From contig NC_080542.1 of the NCBI RefSeq assembly GCF_028640845.1, positions 67,345,064 through 67,409,063 on the forward strand: a stretch of DNA of 64,000 nucleotides, written 5' to 3'. Below, in pieces: positions 20,355 to 30,298 of the stretch; position 1 is the stretch's first letter; every line of letters starts with the position of its first letter. The stretch comes from Ahaetulla prasina (lineage: Eukaryota; Chordata; Lepidosauria; Squamata; Colubridae). The translations under genes were made by a program, and so were the position numbers. The notes beneath the pieces are model-generated. The model saw only the letters and a list, made by a program, of their open reading frames with translations. It had not been told where the DNA came from and made no database searches.

Positions 20355-21385
20355 CGGGTCTCAACATTCCTCCAGACGCGGTTCCCACGATTCAGGCAGC
20401 ACGCTGGCCATCCACTAAGCGCATATACCAATTCACTTGGAAAGCTTTCTCTAGCTGGTGCTCCAAGAGGTCCATTCCACCTACGGACCCTGACTTAGCT
20501 CACATCATTGGTTTCCTACAAGAAGGCTTGACTTCAGGTCTCTCTCCTAACACGCTTCGACGTCAAGTGGCAGCTCTCTCCTCGGTACTTACCTTCAACT
20601 CATTGGAGTCCCTGGCAAAGAATCCAGTCATCAGACTTTTTTTAAGGGGAGCCTCTAACTTGCATCCCCCCACGATTCACAGGTACCCTTCCTGGAACCT
20701 TAACAAAGTTCTCAATACATTAACGAAGACACCATTTGAACCACTCCGAGAAGTGTCGTTACGACTCTTGACTTTCAAAGTGACTTTCCTTATTGCCATC
20801 ACATCAGCTCGCCGCATATCTGAATTGGCAGCGCTCTCAACACGTAAAGACCTTTGCATTTTTCACCTCGATAGGGTTGTTCTTCGCCTCGATCCAACCT
20901 TCGTTCCAAAAGTCAATTCCCTATTTCACCGTTCTCAGGAACTGATTCTTCCGAATTTCTGTCCCTCACCCAAACATCGGAGGAAACATGAATGGCACAC
21001 GTTGGATGTCCGCAGAGCCTTAAAGATATACTTACATCGCACTTCTCCATTTCGTAAAACGGAAGCCCTCCTGGTTTCTTTCCAACCTTCTTCGTTAGGT
21101 TCCAAGGTATCGGGACCTACCATTGGCAGATGGATCCGGGCCACCATAGCCATGGCATACGAGTTACAATCTCTACCTCGGCCCAAAAACATTACGGCAC
21201 ACTCCACGAGGAGCGCCTCCACCTCAGCAGCTTGGGCGACCCAGGCACCCTTGGAAGAAGTATGCAGGGCGGCTACTTGGTCTTCACCGTCGCCTTTCAT
21301 CAGACACTATAAACTCGATACCTACGCATCGGTGGAAGCCTCCTTCGGTAGACGAGTGTTACAAAGTGTACACGACAACCCATGA
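19418..21385 (+). CDS. Tyrosine recombinase (YR) ORF of DIRS A
   Basis: The frame is open for 655 residues. It would integrate the circular DNA by recombination in place of an integrase. The recognisable YR region starts near residue 305: an N-terminal SAM-like part (PSTKRIYQFTWKAFSSW; LSPNTLRRQVAALSSVL) and a catalytic part with R466 (SARRISELAALS), HSTR (H595, R598) and Y631 (FIRHYKLD). All of R, H, R and Y are present, so the domain looks functional. Residues 1-300 overlap the RT ORF in another frame and are S/P/R/Q-rich without known domain; they may be only a passively open frame, with the real start further in. The stop at 21383-21385 is followed by the ICR. Confidence 0.92.
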   Translation: MDLTPVSAKRPVHLTSKNTSSTKDTDFPSVVVVRRFVQGQSFQGTQQNYPYDRCQPHRLGSPPGSTHGPRLMVSEGTKTQYKPFGTKSDSQSPSPVPRLSEGSGHSCAHRQHNSKSPYKQMGRHTFKNPYDRDIQTRPLGRTQSAFSSSVPYLRHSKCSGGCPQSPPSRSSRVETSSSSFSRDLPSIRPSQGGSICNSLKSSTSQIFHQVPVSRGGSGGRAKITMATGTALRVPSAPINPQGHPKTPGREGQTHSPGSSLASEALVCGPQISIGGKTLAHSRQPDCSQSGRSHPSRTSVVTTHRLAVERDILAGLNIPPDAVPTIQAARWPSTKRIYQFTWKAFSSWCSKRSIPPTDPDLAHIIGFLQEGLTSGLSPNTLRRQVAALSSVLTFNSLESLAKNPVIRLFLRGASNLHPPTIHRYPSWNLNKVLNTLTKTPFEPLREVSLRLLTFKVTFLIAITSARRISELAALSTRKDLCIFHLDRVVLRLDPTFVPKVNSLFHRSQELILPNFCPSPKHRRKHEWHTLDVRRALKIYLHRTSPFRKTEALLVSFQPSSLGSKVSGPTIGRWIRATIAMAYELQSLPRPKNITAHSTRSASTSAAWATQAPLEEVCRAATWSSPSPFIRHYKLDTYASVEASFGRRVLQSVHDNP

Positions 21386-21422
21386 CTCAGCGGCCTATCT
21401 TCACCCTCCCAGACGGTCACCT

Positions 21423-21437
21423 AGCTTTGGTATGTCC
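21423..21437 (+). promoter_or_regulatory. Conserved 15-mer before the ICR (DIRS A)
   Basis: GCTTTGGTATGTCCC. The same word (GCTTTGATATGTCCC) precedes the ICR in DIRS B (24982-24996) and DIRS E (55670-55684), though the ICRs differ. Function unknown. Confidence 0.75.
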
Positions 21438-21438
21438 C

Positions 21439-21530
21439 TTGCCTGACTGCCGTTTTCCCACCTGTCTGGAGAATGGACGTTGGACCTACCTGAGACGTCC
21501 TTTCTCAGCAAGGAGGAAAACGGCAGTCAG
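21439..21530 (+). repeat. Internal complementary region (ICR) of DIRS A
   Basis: The first part is complementary to the left end of the element (15935-15970, ctccagacaggtgggaaaac...). The second part is complementary to the right end (about 21720-21778, ...gacgtctcaggtaagtccaa...). The joint in the complement reads ...gtccatt|ctccagac..., that is right end plus left end. In the DIRS replication model the ICR lets the two cDNA ends be completed and ligated into a circle. It is followed by AGCCCCACCCT (21529-21539). Confidence 0.93.
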
Positions 21531-21630
21531 CCCCACCCTTCTGGGGCCGATCTTCGTCCATGGGGGGGGGCGTATATTAATTGTTTGTCATTTCAGGAAG
21601 ACACGTTGAGTCTGAGACAGCTTCCTCGCC

Positions 21631-21735
21631 AAAAACTGGGGAGACAACAGGATAAGGCGGGGCTTAGAACAAAAATAAAGACTCGGTCCTACAAGCTTGA
21701 CACAAGAGTTAACCCTTGCCTGACTGCCGTTTTCC
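21631..21735 (-). repeat. Right ITR of DIRS A
   Basis: Reverse complement of 15948-16052 from aaaaactggggagacaacag to ctgactgccgttttcc. The element continues to about 21778 with the right-end-specific sequence tccttgctgagaaaggacgt and following bases, found again in the ICR. Confidence 0.93.
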
Positions 21736-21778
21736 TCCTTGCTGAGAAAGGACGTCTCAGGTAAGTCCAACGTCCATT

Positions 21779-21953
21779 TCATCGCGCAGGACTGGCCTGA
21801 TAGTTTTAACTGGGAATTTTTAATGGGTTTTAAGGAGTAGCCTAAATTTAAATATTTCATTTTAAATTATTTTAATGTTTGTATACTGTTTTTTATACGG
21901 CTGTAAACCGCCCTGAGTCCTTCGGGAGAAGGGCGGTCTAGAAATTTAAATAA

Positions 21954-21993
<40 letters not shown>
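21779..21993 (+). pseudogene. CR1/L2-group LINE 3' piece after DIRS A
   Basis: Resumes the LINE cut at 15934: tcatcgcgcaggactggcct, then the 3' UTR with cgccctgagtccttcgggag, a gggcggt box and an (AAAT)n tail at about 21950-21990. With the 5' piece it makes one LINE copy that had inserted in DIRS B. Confidence 0.88.
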
Positions 21994-22029
21994 AAAAATA
22001 AACAGACTGCTTTAGTCTGTTGAGCCACC

Positions 22030-22900
22030 AGAGGCCAGGCTGCAGTGCTACCCCTCCTAGTGGTGGCCACCTGGCACATTTGACCAGGCAATGGGAGTTC
22101 ATGACATCTGATGTGTGAGTCTTGGAGACAGTTTGCTTGGGCCTCTCCTTAGAGTTCCTCTCCACTTCCCCAAGGTTTTTTATCCACTGCTTTGTTTCAG
22201 GGCTCAAAGTGAAGCGGGTCCTCATGGAAACTGCTATCTACATCTACTGGGTATCCAGGCAATCCAGCCGGTTCCGAAGGACCAGCAGGGGTTGAGCTTT
22301 TATTCCATCCTCTTTGTAGTTCTGAAGGCTTTGGAGGGGTATAGGGCAATTCTGGACGTAAAGCGATTAAACCGCCATGTCATTTACAAGTGGTTTAAAA
22401 TGCAGTCACTTCAGACCATTTTGGATGGAGTGCAGAAGGGTGACTTACTCACCTCTATTGATCTTAGCAAAGATTACCTTCATGTCCCCATTTTGCCCCA
22501 GGTCACAGGCAGTACCTTAGATTCTTTTATGCAGGCCAGCATTTTCAATATAAAGCCTTGCCGTTCAGCCTTCATCAGTGCCCAGGGCATTTACGAAAGT
22601 GTTGGCTTTAGTGGCTCATTTTCAGACTCTTCCATGTGAGTCCAGTGCTATCTGTATGATATCCTGATTCAGTCCACCTCGGATTTGAGTGTATGATGAT
22701 ATCAGATGCACTATGCAGGTGCTTCAGGGTCAGGGGTTTTCAATTAACACTGCAAATAGCCATTTCATGCCAACTACCAGGCTACTACATTTAGAGGTGG
22801 AAATAGATATCTTGGTGTGCAAAGTTCACCTCTCTCAGGAATGACAGGTGAGTATCAAGGAGTTGGGATGGTTTGGTCTCTCTGGCCACTCTCGCAACTC
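22030..22900 (+). pseudogene. Reverse transcriptase relic of DIRS B
   Basis: Frame 22115-22639 and neighbours match the RT of A: GLSFYSILFVVLKALEGYRA, then ILDVKRLNRHVIYKWFKMQS, and LLTSIDLSKDYLHVPI. The YLDD site is reduced to tgtatgatatcctgattcag (CYLYDILIQ-like), so an active-site Asp pair is not intact. Several stops follow. Confidence 0.82.
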
Positions 22901-23470
22901 TTGGGTAAGATGGTGTCTTGTATTTCTATTATGCCATGGGCACGCCTTCATGGTAGGTTGCTCCAATGGTTCCTGGTGCCTTACCAGAGGGCGAGTAGGA
23001 GCAATTCCCATTCCAGAGTCAGGGTGCCACCGGAGGTGATACCCTCCCTATGATGGTGGACATCCCTGGCTATTAACAAGGGATGCCTATTCAAGGAACC
23101 TGTCCGTTTAACAATTACGACAGATGCCAGTTATTTGGCTGGGGGACGTACCTTCAGAATGGGATAGCCCAGGGTCAGTCGACGCGAGCAGATCGGGCCC
23201 ACAACATTAATTGGCTGGAGCTAAGGGCAGTCCATTTAGCCCTGAGACAATTCCAGGCTGTAGTGTCAGGAAGGCACGTGTTAATTATGATGGATAATGT
23301 GGCCACTAAGGCACATATTAATTGACAAGGCGGAACACATTCTAGGTCCTTTATGAGAGAGGCAGAACAAATCTGCCTCTGGGCTGAGAGGTTCCAGGTG
23401 TCACTGCATGTGGAGCACATTTCAGGGGCCACAAATGTACAGTGGAGTGGCAGGTACAGTGGAGTAGCAG
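22900..23470 (+). pseudogene. RNase H relic of DIRS B
   Basis: Contains LLGKMVSCISIMPWARLH, a TDAS-like ttacgacagatgccagt, WLELRAVHLALRQF, and MMDNVATKAHIN followed at once by a stop (tga at about 23323). It corresponds to residues 370-550 of the A polyprotein. Confidence 0.8.
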
Positions 23471-23499
23471 GGCCACCGTTGATCATGCAGAGTGGCGCC

Positions 23500-23800
23500 T
23501 GCATCCGGATTTATTTCAGGAGCTGATGGAGCACTTCGGATGACCAGCTGTGGATCTCTTTGCCATTCTGGACAACACCCAGCTGCTGAGGTTTTTATGA
23601 GGTTTGCAGTTCCGGGGGCAGCAGGGATCAATACGCTTCGCAGCTGTTGGCCACAGGAATTTCTGTATTCTTTTCTCTCTCTTCCCATCATACCGAGGGT
23701 GATAAGAAAGATTCTGGAGGAGCGGGCGGAGGTCTTGCTCCTGGCTCTGCTTTGGCCAAGGCGACTGGTTTGCCAAACTTAGTTGCCATTTTGATGGCCA
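23500..23800 (+). pseudogene. MT-like region relic of DIRS B
   Basis: Frame 23492-23782 includes LRSCWPQEFLYSFLSLPII, then PRVIRKILEERAEVLLLALL and WPRRLV, matching residues 610-660 of the A polyprotein. Broken by frameshifts at both ends. Confidence 0.75.
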
Positions 23801-23829
23801 GTCCGTGGAGGATACCGCCAGACAAAGCC

Positions 23830-24971
23830 TCCCTCAGCTAGGGAGCATTGGTCCATCCGGACCCACAGTGGCTCCAGTTGACCGCCTGGCGCTTAAGTGG
23901 AGGTCTTTGAGCCGTGACAATTATTCCTCCAAGTTTATAGACACCATTCAGGCCTTCAGGCGGCCTTCCACGAATAGAATTTATGATACCACCTGGAAGA
24001 ATTTTTGTTCCTGGTTCTCCAAGTTGGGCTTGGATCTGACATTGGTGTCTGTGCCCCAAATCCTGGATTTTCTTCAGGCAGGGCTTGACATGGGTCTTTT
24101 GCCCAACATGATCCATCGCCAGGTGGCTGCCTTGTCATCAATCCTTACCTGTGGGGCTGTTAGAGTCCCTGGATCAACACCCAGATGTCCACAGGTTCAT
24201 CAGGGGTGCAACTAACCTACGGTCCCTAGTGATTCACTGTTATCCGACTTGGGACCTCACTAAGGTACTGCAGGTGCTGATCGAGGCCCCATTTGAACCA
24301 CTGTGAGAGGCCACATTACGCTTCTTGACGTGCAAGGTGGCCTTCCTGGTGGCTGTAACATCGGTCAGGTGGATATCAGAGTTGGCGGTGCTCTCCATCA
24401 GACTGATCTCTGTGTATACCACCCTAAGAGGGTGGTTTTACGTCTGGACCCTTCTTTCGTCTTGAAAGTAAATAAATGGTTCCAAAGGGCCCAGGAACTT
24501 ATCTTACCTGATTTTTGCCCCAATCCAGTGGATTCGCTGGAAAGGAAGTCGCACACACTATATGTGAGAGAAGCATTCTGGATTTATATTAAACGGACTT
24601 CCTCCTTTCAGAGGATGGAGTCACTTTTTGTATCCTTTCAGCCTGCCACCTTAGGAGCTAAGGTCACTCCACAGACCCTGGGCTGTTGGTTTTGGCCGTG
24701 TATCACCAGATCTTACGAGATACAGGCCATTCCATTGTCCAAGAGTATTATGGCACACTCCACAAGGAGTGTGGCCACAAGTACGGCGTGGGCAACGCAG
24801 GCCTCTTTGGAAGAAGTTTGCCATGCAGCAACTTGGTCCTCACTGTCCCCTTTTATCAAGCACTATAAACTGAACAGCTATGCTTCTGCTGAGGCAGCCT
24901 TTGGTAGGCGGGTCCTACAGAGAGTGCATGCAGATGAGGGGACCTCGGACCAGGCTGAGGCTCACCCATAA
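23830..24971 (+). pseudogene. Tyrosine recombinase relic of DIRS B
   Basis: Two frames. 23805-24215 carries RRPSTNRIYDTTWKNFCSWF and MIHRQVAALSSILT. 24303-24971 carries VVLRLDPSFVLKVN, HSTRSVATSTAWATQ, FIKHYKLNSYAS and FGRRVLQ. The catalytic arginine motif reads SVRWISEL against SARRISEL in A, so the second Arg is replaced by Trp. HSTR and the Tyr remain. Inactive. Confidence 0.85.
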
Positions 24972-24981
24972 GGACACAACT

Positions 24982-25093
24982 GCTTTGATATGTCCCATTC
25001 CTGGAGGCTGCCTCCACTACAATGGAGAAGGAGAGTTGGTCCTACCTGATACGATCCTTTTCGTTGAGTGAGGGCAGCATCCAGCCCCACCCT
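24982..25093 (+). repeat. ICR of DIRS B with flanking motifs
   Basis: GCTTTGATATGTCCC at 24982-24996, the ICR proper at 24997-25082, then AGCCCCACCCT at 25083-25093. The complement of the ICR joins right end (...ggaccaactctcctt) to left end (ctccattgtagtggaggcag). Confidence 0.88.
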
Positions 25094-25163
25094 AGAGTGG
25101 CCCTCCGTCCACATTGGATCGCATTGGAGCTGACCATGTCGAGTGTGTCCCTTCATCTTCTCC

Positions 25164-25268
25164 AAAAGCTGGAGACCGTTGACAGAGGGTGTGTCCTCGC
25201 AGCTTTGACAGACTCAGTCTTATTGGCCAACAGACAAGAACAACCCATTCCTGGATGCTGCCTCCACT
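25164..25268 (-). repeat. Right ITR of DIRS B
   Basis: Reverse complement of 13981-14083 (aaaagctggagacc ... ctggatgctgcctccac). The unique right end then runs to about 25307. Confidence 0.85.
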
Positions 25269-25419
25269 CAACGAGAAGGATCCTATCAGGTAGGACCAAT
25301 TCTCCTTTTCTAACATCTTCCAATAAAAAGTTAAAACAACATATCATATTTCAATTATAAAACTGAACATATTATAACATTAAAAACAACAAATGCTTGG
25401 CACAGTTAATCTGCTAATG

Positions 25420-25690
25420 TGCAATTATCCAACCTTATCCCAGAACTTGGGAGAAAACCAGGTCTTCAAAATTTAGGAAGGCTAAGAGCATAGATCTCTG
25501 CCAGACTTCAGGGGGCAGAGCATTCAATAGGACAGGGACTGCCACAGAAAAGGCAAACTTCTAGTTTACAGCAAATGGCAATATTTAGAGGAAGGGATTA
25601 GGAGGATGCCCATCCTCTCTGGCCTGGTAGGATGGATAGATATCCTTAGGGAATGGTGATACCATAGATAATCTAGCCCTGCATCATATT
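25420..25690. repeat. Unclassified interspersed repeat-like sequence
   Basis: The segment ...agagcattcaataggacagggactgccacagaaaaggc... tagccctgcatcatattgagctttaaagg has the style of a common amniote interspersed repeat, but I cannot name the family. Confidence 0.35.
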
Positions 25691-25699
25691 GAGCTTTAA

Positions 25700-26048
25700 A
25701 GGTGAGTATCAAGACCTTGAAGCATGGTTTGCTAGAAGCATGATAAGCCCAAAACTACAAATTGGAATGTGGAATCTGAGAAGCCTATATGAATCTGGGA
25801 AAACACACAACACTATCCAAGAAATGTTCAAATACAGTATCTGTATATTGGGAGTGAGTGAAATGTGCTGGCCTGAAAATGGAATGTGTAGCATAGAAGA
25901 TTATATTATCTACTACTCTGGTGAAAATAGTAAATATCATCAAAATGTAGTTGCTATAATAGTAAACAATCTTGTAAATAAATGCATCAAGTCTTTTATT
26001 CCTGTATCTGCAGGAAATAAATCTGAAATGAATGCATCAAAGAACTAA
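25700..26048 (+). pseudogene. LINE endonuclease fragment (RTE/Bov-B-like)
   Basis: Frame 25689-26048 reads IGMWNLRSLYESGKTHNTIQ, then EMFKYSICILGVSEMCWPEN and DYIIYYSGENS. This is the start of an apurinic-endonuclease-like LINE domain (WN-R-LY, SE--W, YYSG). Only the first ~100 residues remain. RTE/Bov-B is my best guess; no RT is present. Confidence 0.65.
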
Positions 26049-26053
26049 GAAGT

Positions 26054-26454
26054 TACCGTATTTTTCGGACTATAAGATGCTCTGGACTATAAAATGCACC
26101 TACCTTTTTTGGGGAGGAAAACAAGAAAAAAAAATCTGCCTCTGTCTCCCAGCATCCATTCATCTGGTTCGTTTGCTGTGGGCCCGTTTGCCATGGCCCA
26201 TTTGCCACGGCCAGTTTGCCGCTACTGGCCATTTGCTGCTGCCACTCATTTACCGCCACCTCCCATTTGATGAGGCCAGTTCGGCACAGCCCATTCACTG
26301 TGGCCTGCTCACCACCGCCACCTGTTTGCCACTGTGCCCATTCTAGTGCAGCTGATTGGTGCTGCACCAACATTCACTGTATAAGATGAACCAAGATTTT
26401 CACCCATTTTTAGGGGAGGGGGAAATGCGTCTTATACTCAGAAAAATACGCTAT
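26054..26454. mobile_element. MITE with ccgtatttttc termini
   Basis: The left end taccgtatttttcggactat and right end atactcagaaaaatacgcta are inverted repeats of about 25 bp, flanked by TA. Between them lies a degenerate array of a tttgccrcggcc-like word. The interior frames (26032-26346 +, 26053-26373 -) are by-products. A TA flank suggests Tc1/mariner-type mobilisation. Confidence 0.72.
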
Positions 26455-28884
26455 GTTTGATAGAGAAAATACAATGAAAAATTGTACAGTATAAATGGAG
26501 AAATTGTTAAACTTGCAAATGATCATAGTAGGTAGCCATGGTCTGTTGTTAGAAATGGAGATAAAGATATGTGCTTTTGTCCACTTTATTATATGGCAGT
26601 AGGATTCCTCAGGAGAAACAACTTTTAAAAAGTTGAAGTAGTGGCAATAAAGTACTAAAGAAGTGCATGTCATTAATGAGATGAGTGCTGGATGAATGCA
26701 GATTGATTATAGAAGTGAATGAGCAGTACAAAAAATGATGATTTGGTCATAAAATGGTTCCAATTTTCATTGAAAAATGAAATGAAAGAAGAGTAAGTCA
26801 TGAGTAAGGAGAAGGTATTTGGAGAGAATTGATGAAATCCTGAAAAAGAAAAAAATGAGCTTAAAACTTGAACTTAAAAACTAAAGTAGAATATAAAATT
26901 GTGCAAGGATATAGTTTAATCAAGATTGTTGTAGAAAGTTAAAAGGATATAGAGATGGTGGCCTTGATACAAATTAAATTTAAATTTTCTTTTTCTATAT
27001 TTTTTCTATGGTTTTTTTTTTATCTCATGCCTTTAATTCGGTTGGCATTTTACATCTTTTATGCACTTTGCATGAAACTGCTTACCATACAGGACCGTAG
27101 TGAATGGGCATAAACTCATATGTTCATGCAGGTGGGCCTGAACATGTGTTAGTCCTCTCAGGGCCTTCTCCATCTCTGAGGCATCCCATGCTTTGTTTAA
27201 TGGTCTGTGCATTTGTAACAGCCTTTTCAGGGAGAGCATGGATGAAGGTCATTATGTGAGGCTGTTTTGCTTAACAGCTGTCATCAACTGCAACCATAAC
27301 AGGAAGGCTCCATTACTGTCATAGTTAAGGACTATCTATATTACCATTAGTGGATCCAACTATAGCATTCTATTTATTAGAATAGCACATCACATTTGAT
27401 TTAATCATTGTGAATGTAATCAACACTTCTTCCTAAAACAAATGGAAAGAAATTGATGGCCTCTATGTGTTTTAGTTAATGTTAAATCTGTGTTGTACCT
27501 TGGCTTGGATTTCAAAACTTCAGCTGTTTGGTTGAACTCGTAACAACATAAGAATTGTGTTTTTGTTAATAACAGTGATGTGAATGAAAAAGTAATATAC
27601 TAGGTCCTACATACTGGATCTTATAGTTATGAAAGAGGAATGAGCTTTTCTTATCTTTTGTAAGCTTTATGAATTGTACCAATGGGCTTACATTTGTTTA
27701 GATTCATGTTCTGAAATGTTGTCTAGCTGGACTAAAATTTACTCCTCCCTCTAGCTATATAGTGATAGCCCCCCAAAGAATTAATTCCTTTTTTTATTAT
27801 GCTGGTGAAGTGGAGAAATATTTTATTACATTTTTCATTCTTATGTCTCATTATTATTATTTTTTATATTTGAACTGTTCTGGTCATAGAAATACAATCA
27901 AATTCCATCACAAATATTCTTAAAATGCTTGTTAGACATTTCTTGCTGAATTAACTTTGCGGTAAAAAGTAATGCTACTGAAGACTTGTATTCAAAGAAT
28001 TGTTTAGTCTTGTCAGTACCAAAGCTCAGTTGGCTTTTGCTTCCCTAGGAAGAACTCTGCCCTTCACAGCTTTGATACACACAACACCTCAACGCTGTTC
28101 CTCTTTGATATCACTCGCTGCACAGCAGGAACATCCTGAGTCTATTTCAGAAGGAGTAATTCATAACGGCTCTCTAGTTAGTTCACTAAGATGACCACTA
28201 TTGTCTCATGGGATTTGTCTCTAGAATCATGTCTCATATGGTTCAGCATTCACCTCTTGTGATCAGTCCAGTCTTTAGGTTCTGTTTGATATTATTGTTT
28301 TAGCTTTTGCGGCTTCAATCTGACATATGCTATTGTTTCCATACTGACCACTTAACTATGTTGTTACATTTGTATTGGAAATTCCTGTTAGATTCTTGAT
28401 ACTTCACAGTACCAAATAGAAATGGTGGAACATCCTGCTTTCAAATTACTATGATATTATTCACAATTTAAAGGGCCCATAGTCTTTTATTGGTAAATAT
28501 TCTTTTCTTACTCCATTTGGGAGTGTCAAGGAAGTCTACTTCTATGTGTTCACTTAATTCTTCTACAATTGGATCATCCAGAGTAAATTTCTGAAATATT
28601 TCTGAAATAGGAAAGTTTTGCTTCTATGTATTACAACAATAATTGTGATTTGCATGAAATGGGTTCAGAATTAAAAGCATAAATTCACATAGTTCATGAA
28701 TTCTCAAAGTCGAGAATCTTTGTATTTATGGACAACTACCACAAACTAGAAGTAGTTTGTGATGGTTAGCCATGAATATACAGTCTTTGAATATTTTGTG
28801 AAGTAGGTCTTAAACTAGGTAATTGATCAAAGTTGTTCAGCACATAAACTAGTGAATATTTGTTAAATTATTTAATAGTGCTAA
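26455..28884. other. GLI3 intron 2, AT-rich
   Basis: No gene found. The part at 27030-27345 (including ggaccgtagtgaatgggcat and ttaaggactatctatatta) may be a very old DNA-transposon-like repeat. A minus frame there (27033-27239) has no recognisable domain. Confidence 0.5.
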
Positions 28885-29160
28885 AATTAATATCATATAT
28901 TAAGGTTCTTCCTTAACAATGGTGATTGGAACTAGAAACTCCATTGCTGAGTGACATAGTGGTAAAGCGTGATGCCACATGACCAACCCAGTTGCTTTCA
29001 TTAGTAAAATCCCACATGGTCACAGTGTCATGTGATTGTCATTTGTGACCTCCTGCTGACTTCCCATTGACTTTGGGTTTCAGAAGCTATCTATGAAGAT
29101 TGCTGATGATACATATGACCATGGAATGCAGAAATGTTGCAATTGTGAATTGGTTGCCAA
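28885..29160. repeat. Decayed MITE-like repeat
   Basis: The phrases ttccttaacaatggtgattgg, cacatggtcacagtgtcatg and tgacttcccattgactttg recall the repeat at 10275-10612, in the opposite sense. Heavily mutated; weak call. Confidence 0.35.
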
Positions 29161-29164
29161 TTAA

Positions 29165-30050
29165 GGCCTTTACTGGCTAGCCATGCAGTGGAGTACTTCG
29201 ATGCATGTGATGGAGCATTATCCTGTGTAAAAAACATGGTCTTCTTCAAAGATGCAGAAAGATGCAGACTTGTCTTCTAAAACTGGAGCTGATTGTAAGT
29301 CAATTTTCAACCTGAAAAGGTTCAATTAGCTCATCTTTAATAATACCAGCTCATACCAGTACCTCCACCTTGCTGTTGTCTGAGTCAAAGTGGAGCTCTG
29401 TGGCCATTACTGAACCAGTCATGGGCCCATTCATCTGGTCCGGCAAGAATCACTCTAATCTCCTCAGTCCATAACACCTTTGAAAAATCTGACTTCAGAT
29501 ATTTCTTGACTCAGTTTTCGTTTCAACTTATGTATCTTGTTCAGTGATGGTTGGGTTTCAGCCAGGGGTGAAATTTACTTACCTTTCTTACCAGTTGAGA
29601 AGTGCACATGGTCACTTTGCCTACTCTCGCGTGCATTACATGTGCACATGGACCCGCGCATGCGCAAAACCTTCTGAGCATGCACAGAAGGTAAAAAATG
29701 CATTACTTCCTGGTTAAAACCAGGAAGTAATGACACCTGGCGGATGGGTGGAGCTTTGCTCTGCCATTATTACCGGATCACCGAACTACCGGCCACGATT
29801 GCTACCGGATCACGTGATCCGGTCCGATCCGGGAGCATTTCACCCCGGTTTTAGTCTTCCTTACCTTGGCTGTGTCTCTGAGCACTAAATACCTTATATT
29901 TCTGGACACTCTAGGTAGGTTGCAGTTGCAGAATATGATAGCACTGGAGGATACTGGATTCCTGGTTGTTTCGCATTTGATTCTTCTTATATCTTGATAT
30001 AAGGTGTTGATCTCCTTAGGCCACACCTTCCCTCATTACACAAATACACA
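29165..30050 (-). pseudogene. Tc1/mariner-type transposase relic, split by a hAT MITE
   Basis: On the minus strand, about 30026-29855 reads WPKEINTLYQDIRRIKCETT, then NLPRVSRNIRYLVLRDTAKV. After the MITE the frame continues as LKSDFSKVLWTEEIRVILAG, then PDEWAHDWFSNG, and near 29170-29255 TQDNAPSHASKYSTAWLASK. The QDNAPSHA word is the second catalytic Asp block of Tc1/mariner (DDE/D) transposases. Stops and gaps make it dead. Termini were not found. Confidence 0.8.
29562..29846. mobile_element. hAT-type MITE (285 bp) inside the transposase relic
   Basis: The ends ccaggggtgaaatt and atttcacccc are inverted. The flanks GGTTTCAG (29554-29561) and GGTTTTAG (29847-29854) are an 8-bp duplication with one change. 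Removing the MITE and one flank makes the transposase reading continuous. It has two strong dyads: a hairpin at 29701-29732 (15-bp arms, cattacttcctggtt) and a 20-bp perfect palindrome at 29804-29823. Confidence 0.85.
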
Positions 30051-30298
30051 TCACCTGATATGCTTATATCCAATAAGCATTCAAGTGTATACAGTTTGGA
30101 GACGGAAAATATGCATAAAAATGATGATATGGTCAAAATACTTACTTGCCATATAATTGTGCACAAAGTGTAGAAGTGGGTACAAATATTTCAATGGCAA
30201 AGAAAATAAGCTAAATAATGCTAATTGTATTGCTTAGTTATATAAGAAACATGTAACATATCCTGTTATATTATACCCTTTATAAGGATTCACTCATT

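Larger units (their letters stand above)
15935..21778 (+). mobile_element. DIRS element A, near-complete tyrosine-recombinase retrotransposon
   Basis: A 5.84-kb element with the full DIRS1-group architecture: left ITR (15948-16052), 5' leader, Gag-like ORF (16774-18487), RT/RNase H/methyltransferase-like ORF (18240-20354), tyrosine recombinase ORF (to 21385), ICR (21439-21530) and right ITR (21631-21735). The ends are set by the interrupted host LINE and by the ICR, which spells right end joined to left end. There is no target duplication, as expected for recombinase-mediated integration. Coding is almost intact: one 1-base insertion near the gag start and a short in-frame RT gap are the visible defects. 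Its closest relative here is the copy starting at 62518. Confidence 0.95.
22000..25307 (+). mobile_element. DIRS element B, right part
   Basis: Continuation of the element begun at 13971: decayed RT, RNase H, MT-like and YR regions, ICR and right ITR in DIRS order. The right end lies at about 25307 (...ttctcctt), inferred from the ICR, followed by ttctaacatc. It carries many stops and frameshifts and is older than DIRS A. Confidence 0.88.

Noticed and set aside
15935..21778. Classing element A as LTR retrotransposon or Ngaro/PAT type
   Set aside because: The terminal repeats are inverted and matched by an ICR, and a tyrosine recombinase is present; Ngaro and PAT have split direct repeats, and LTR elements carry an integrase.
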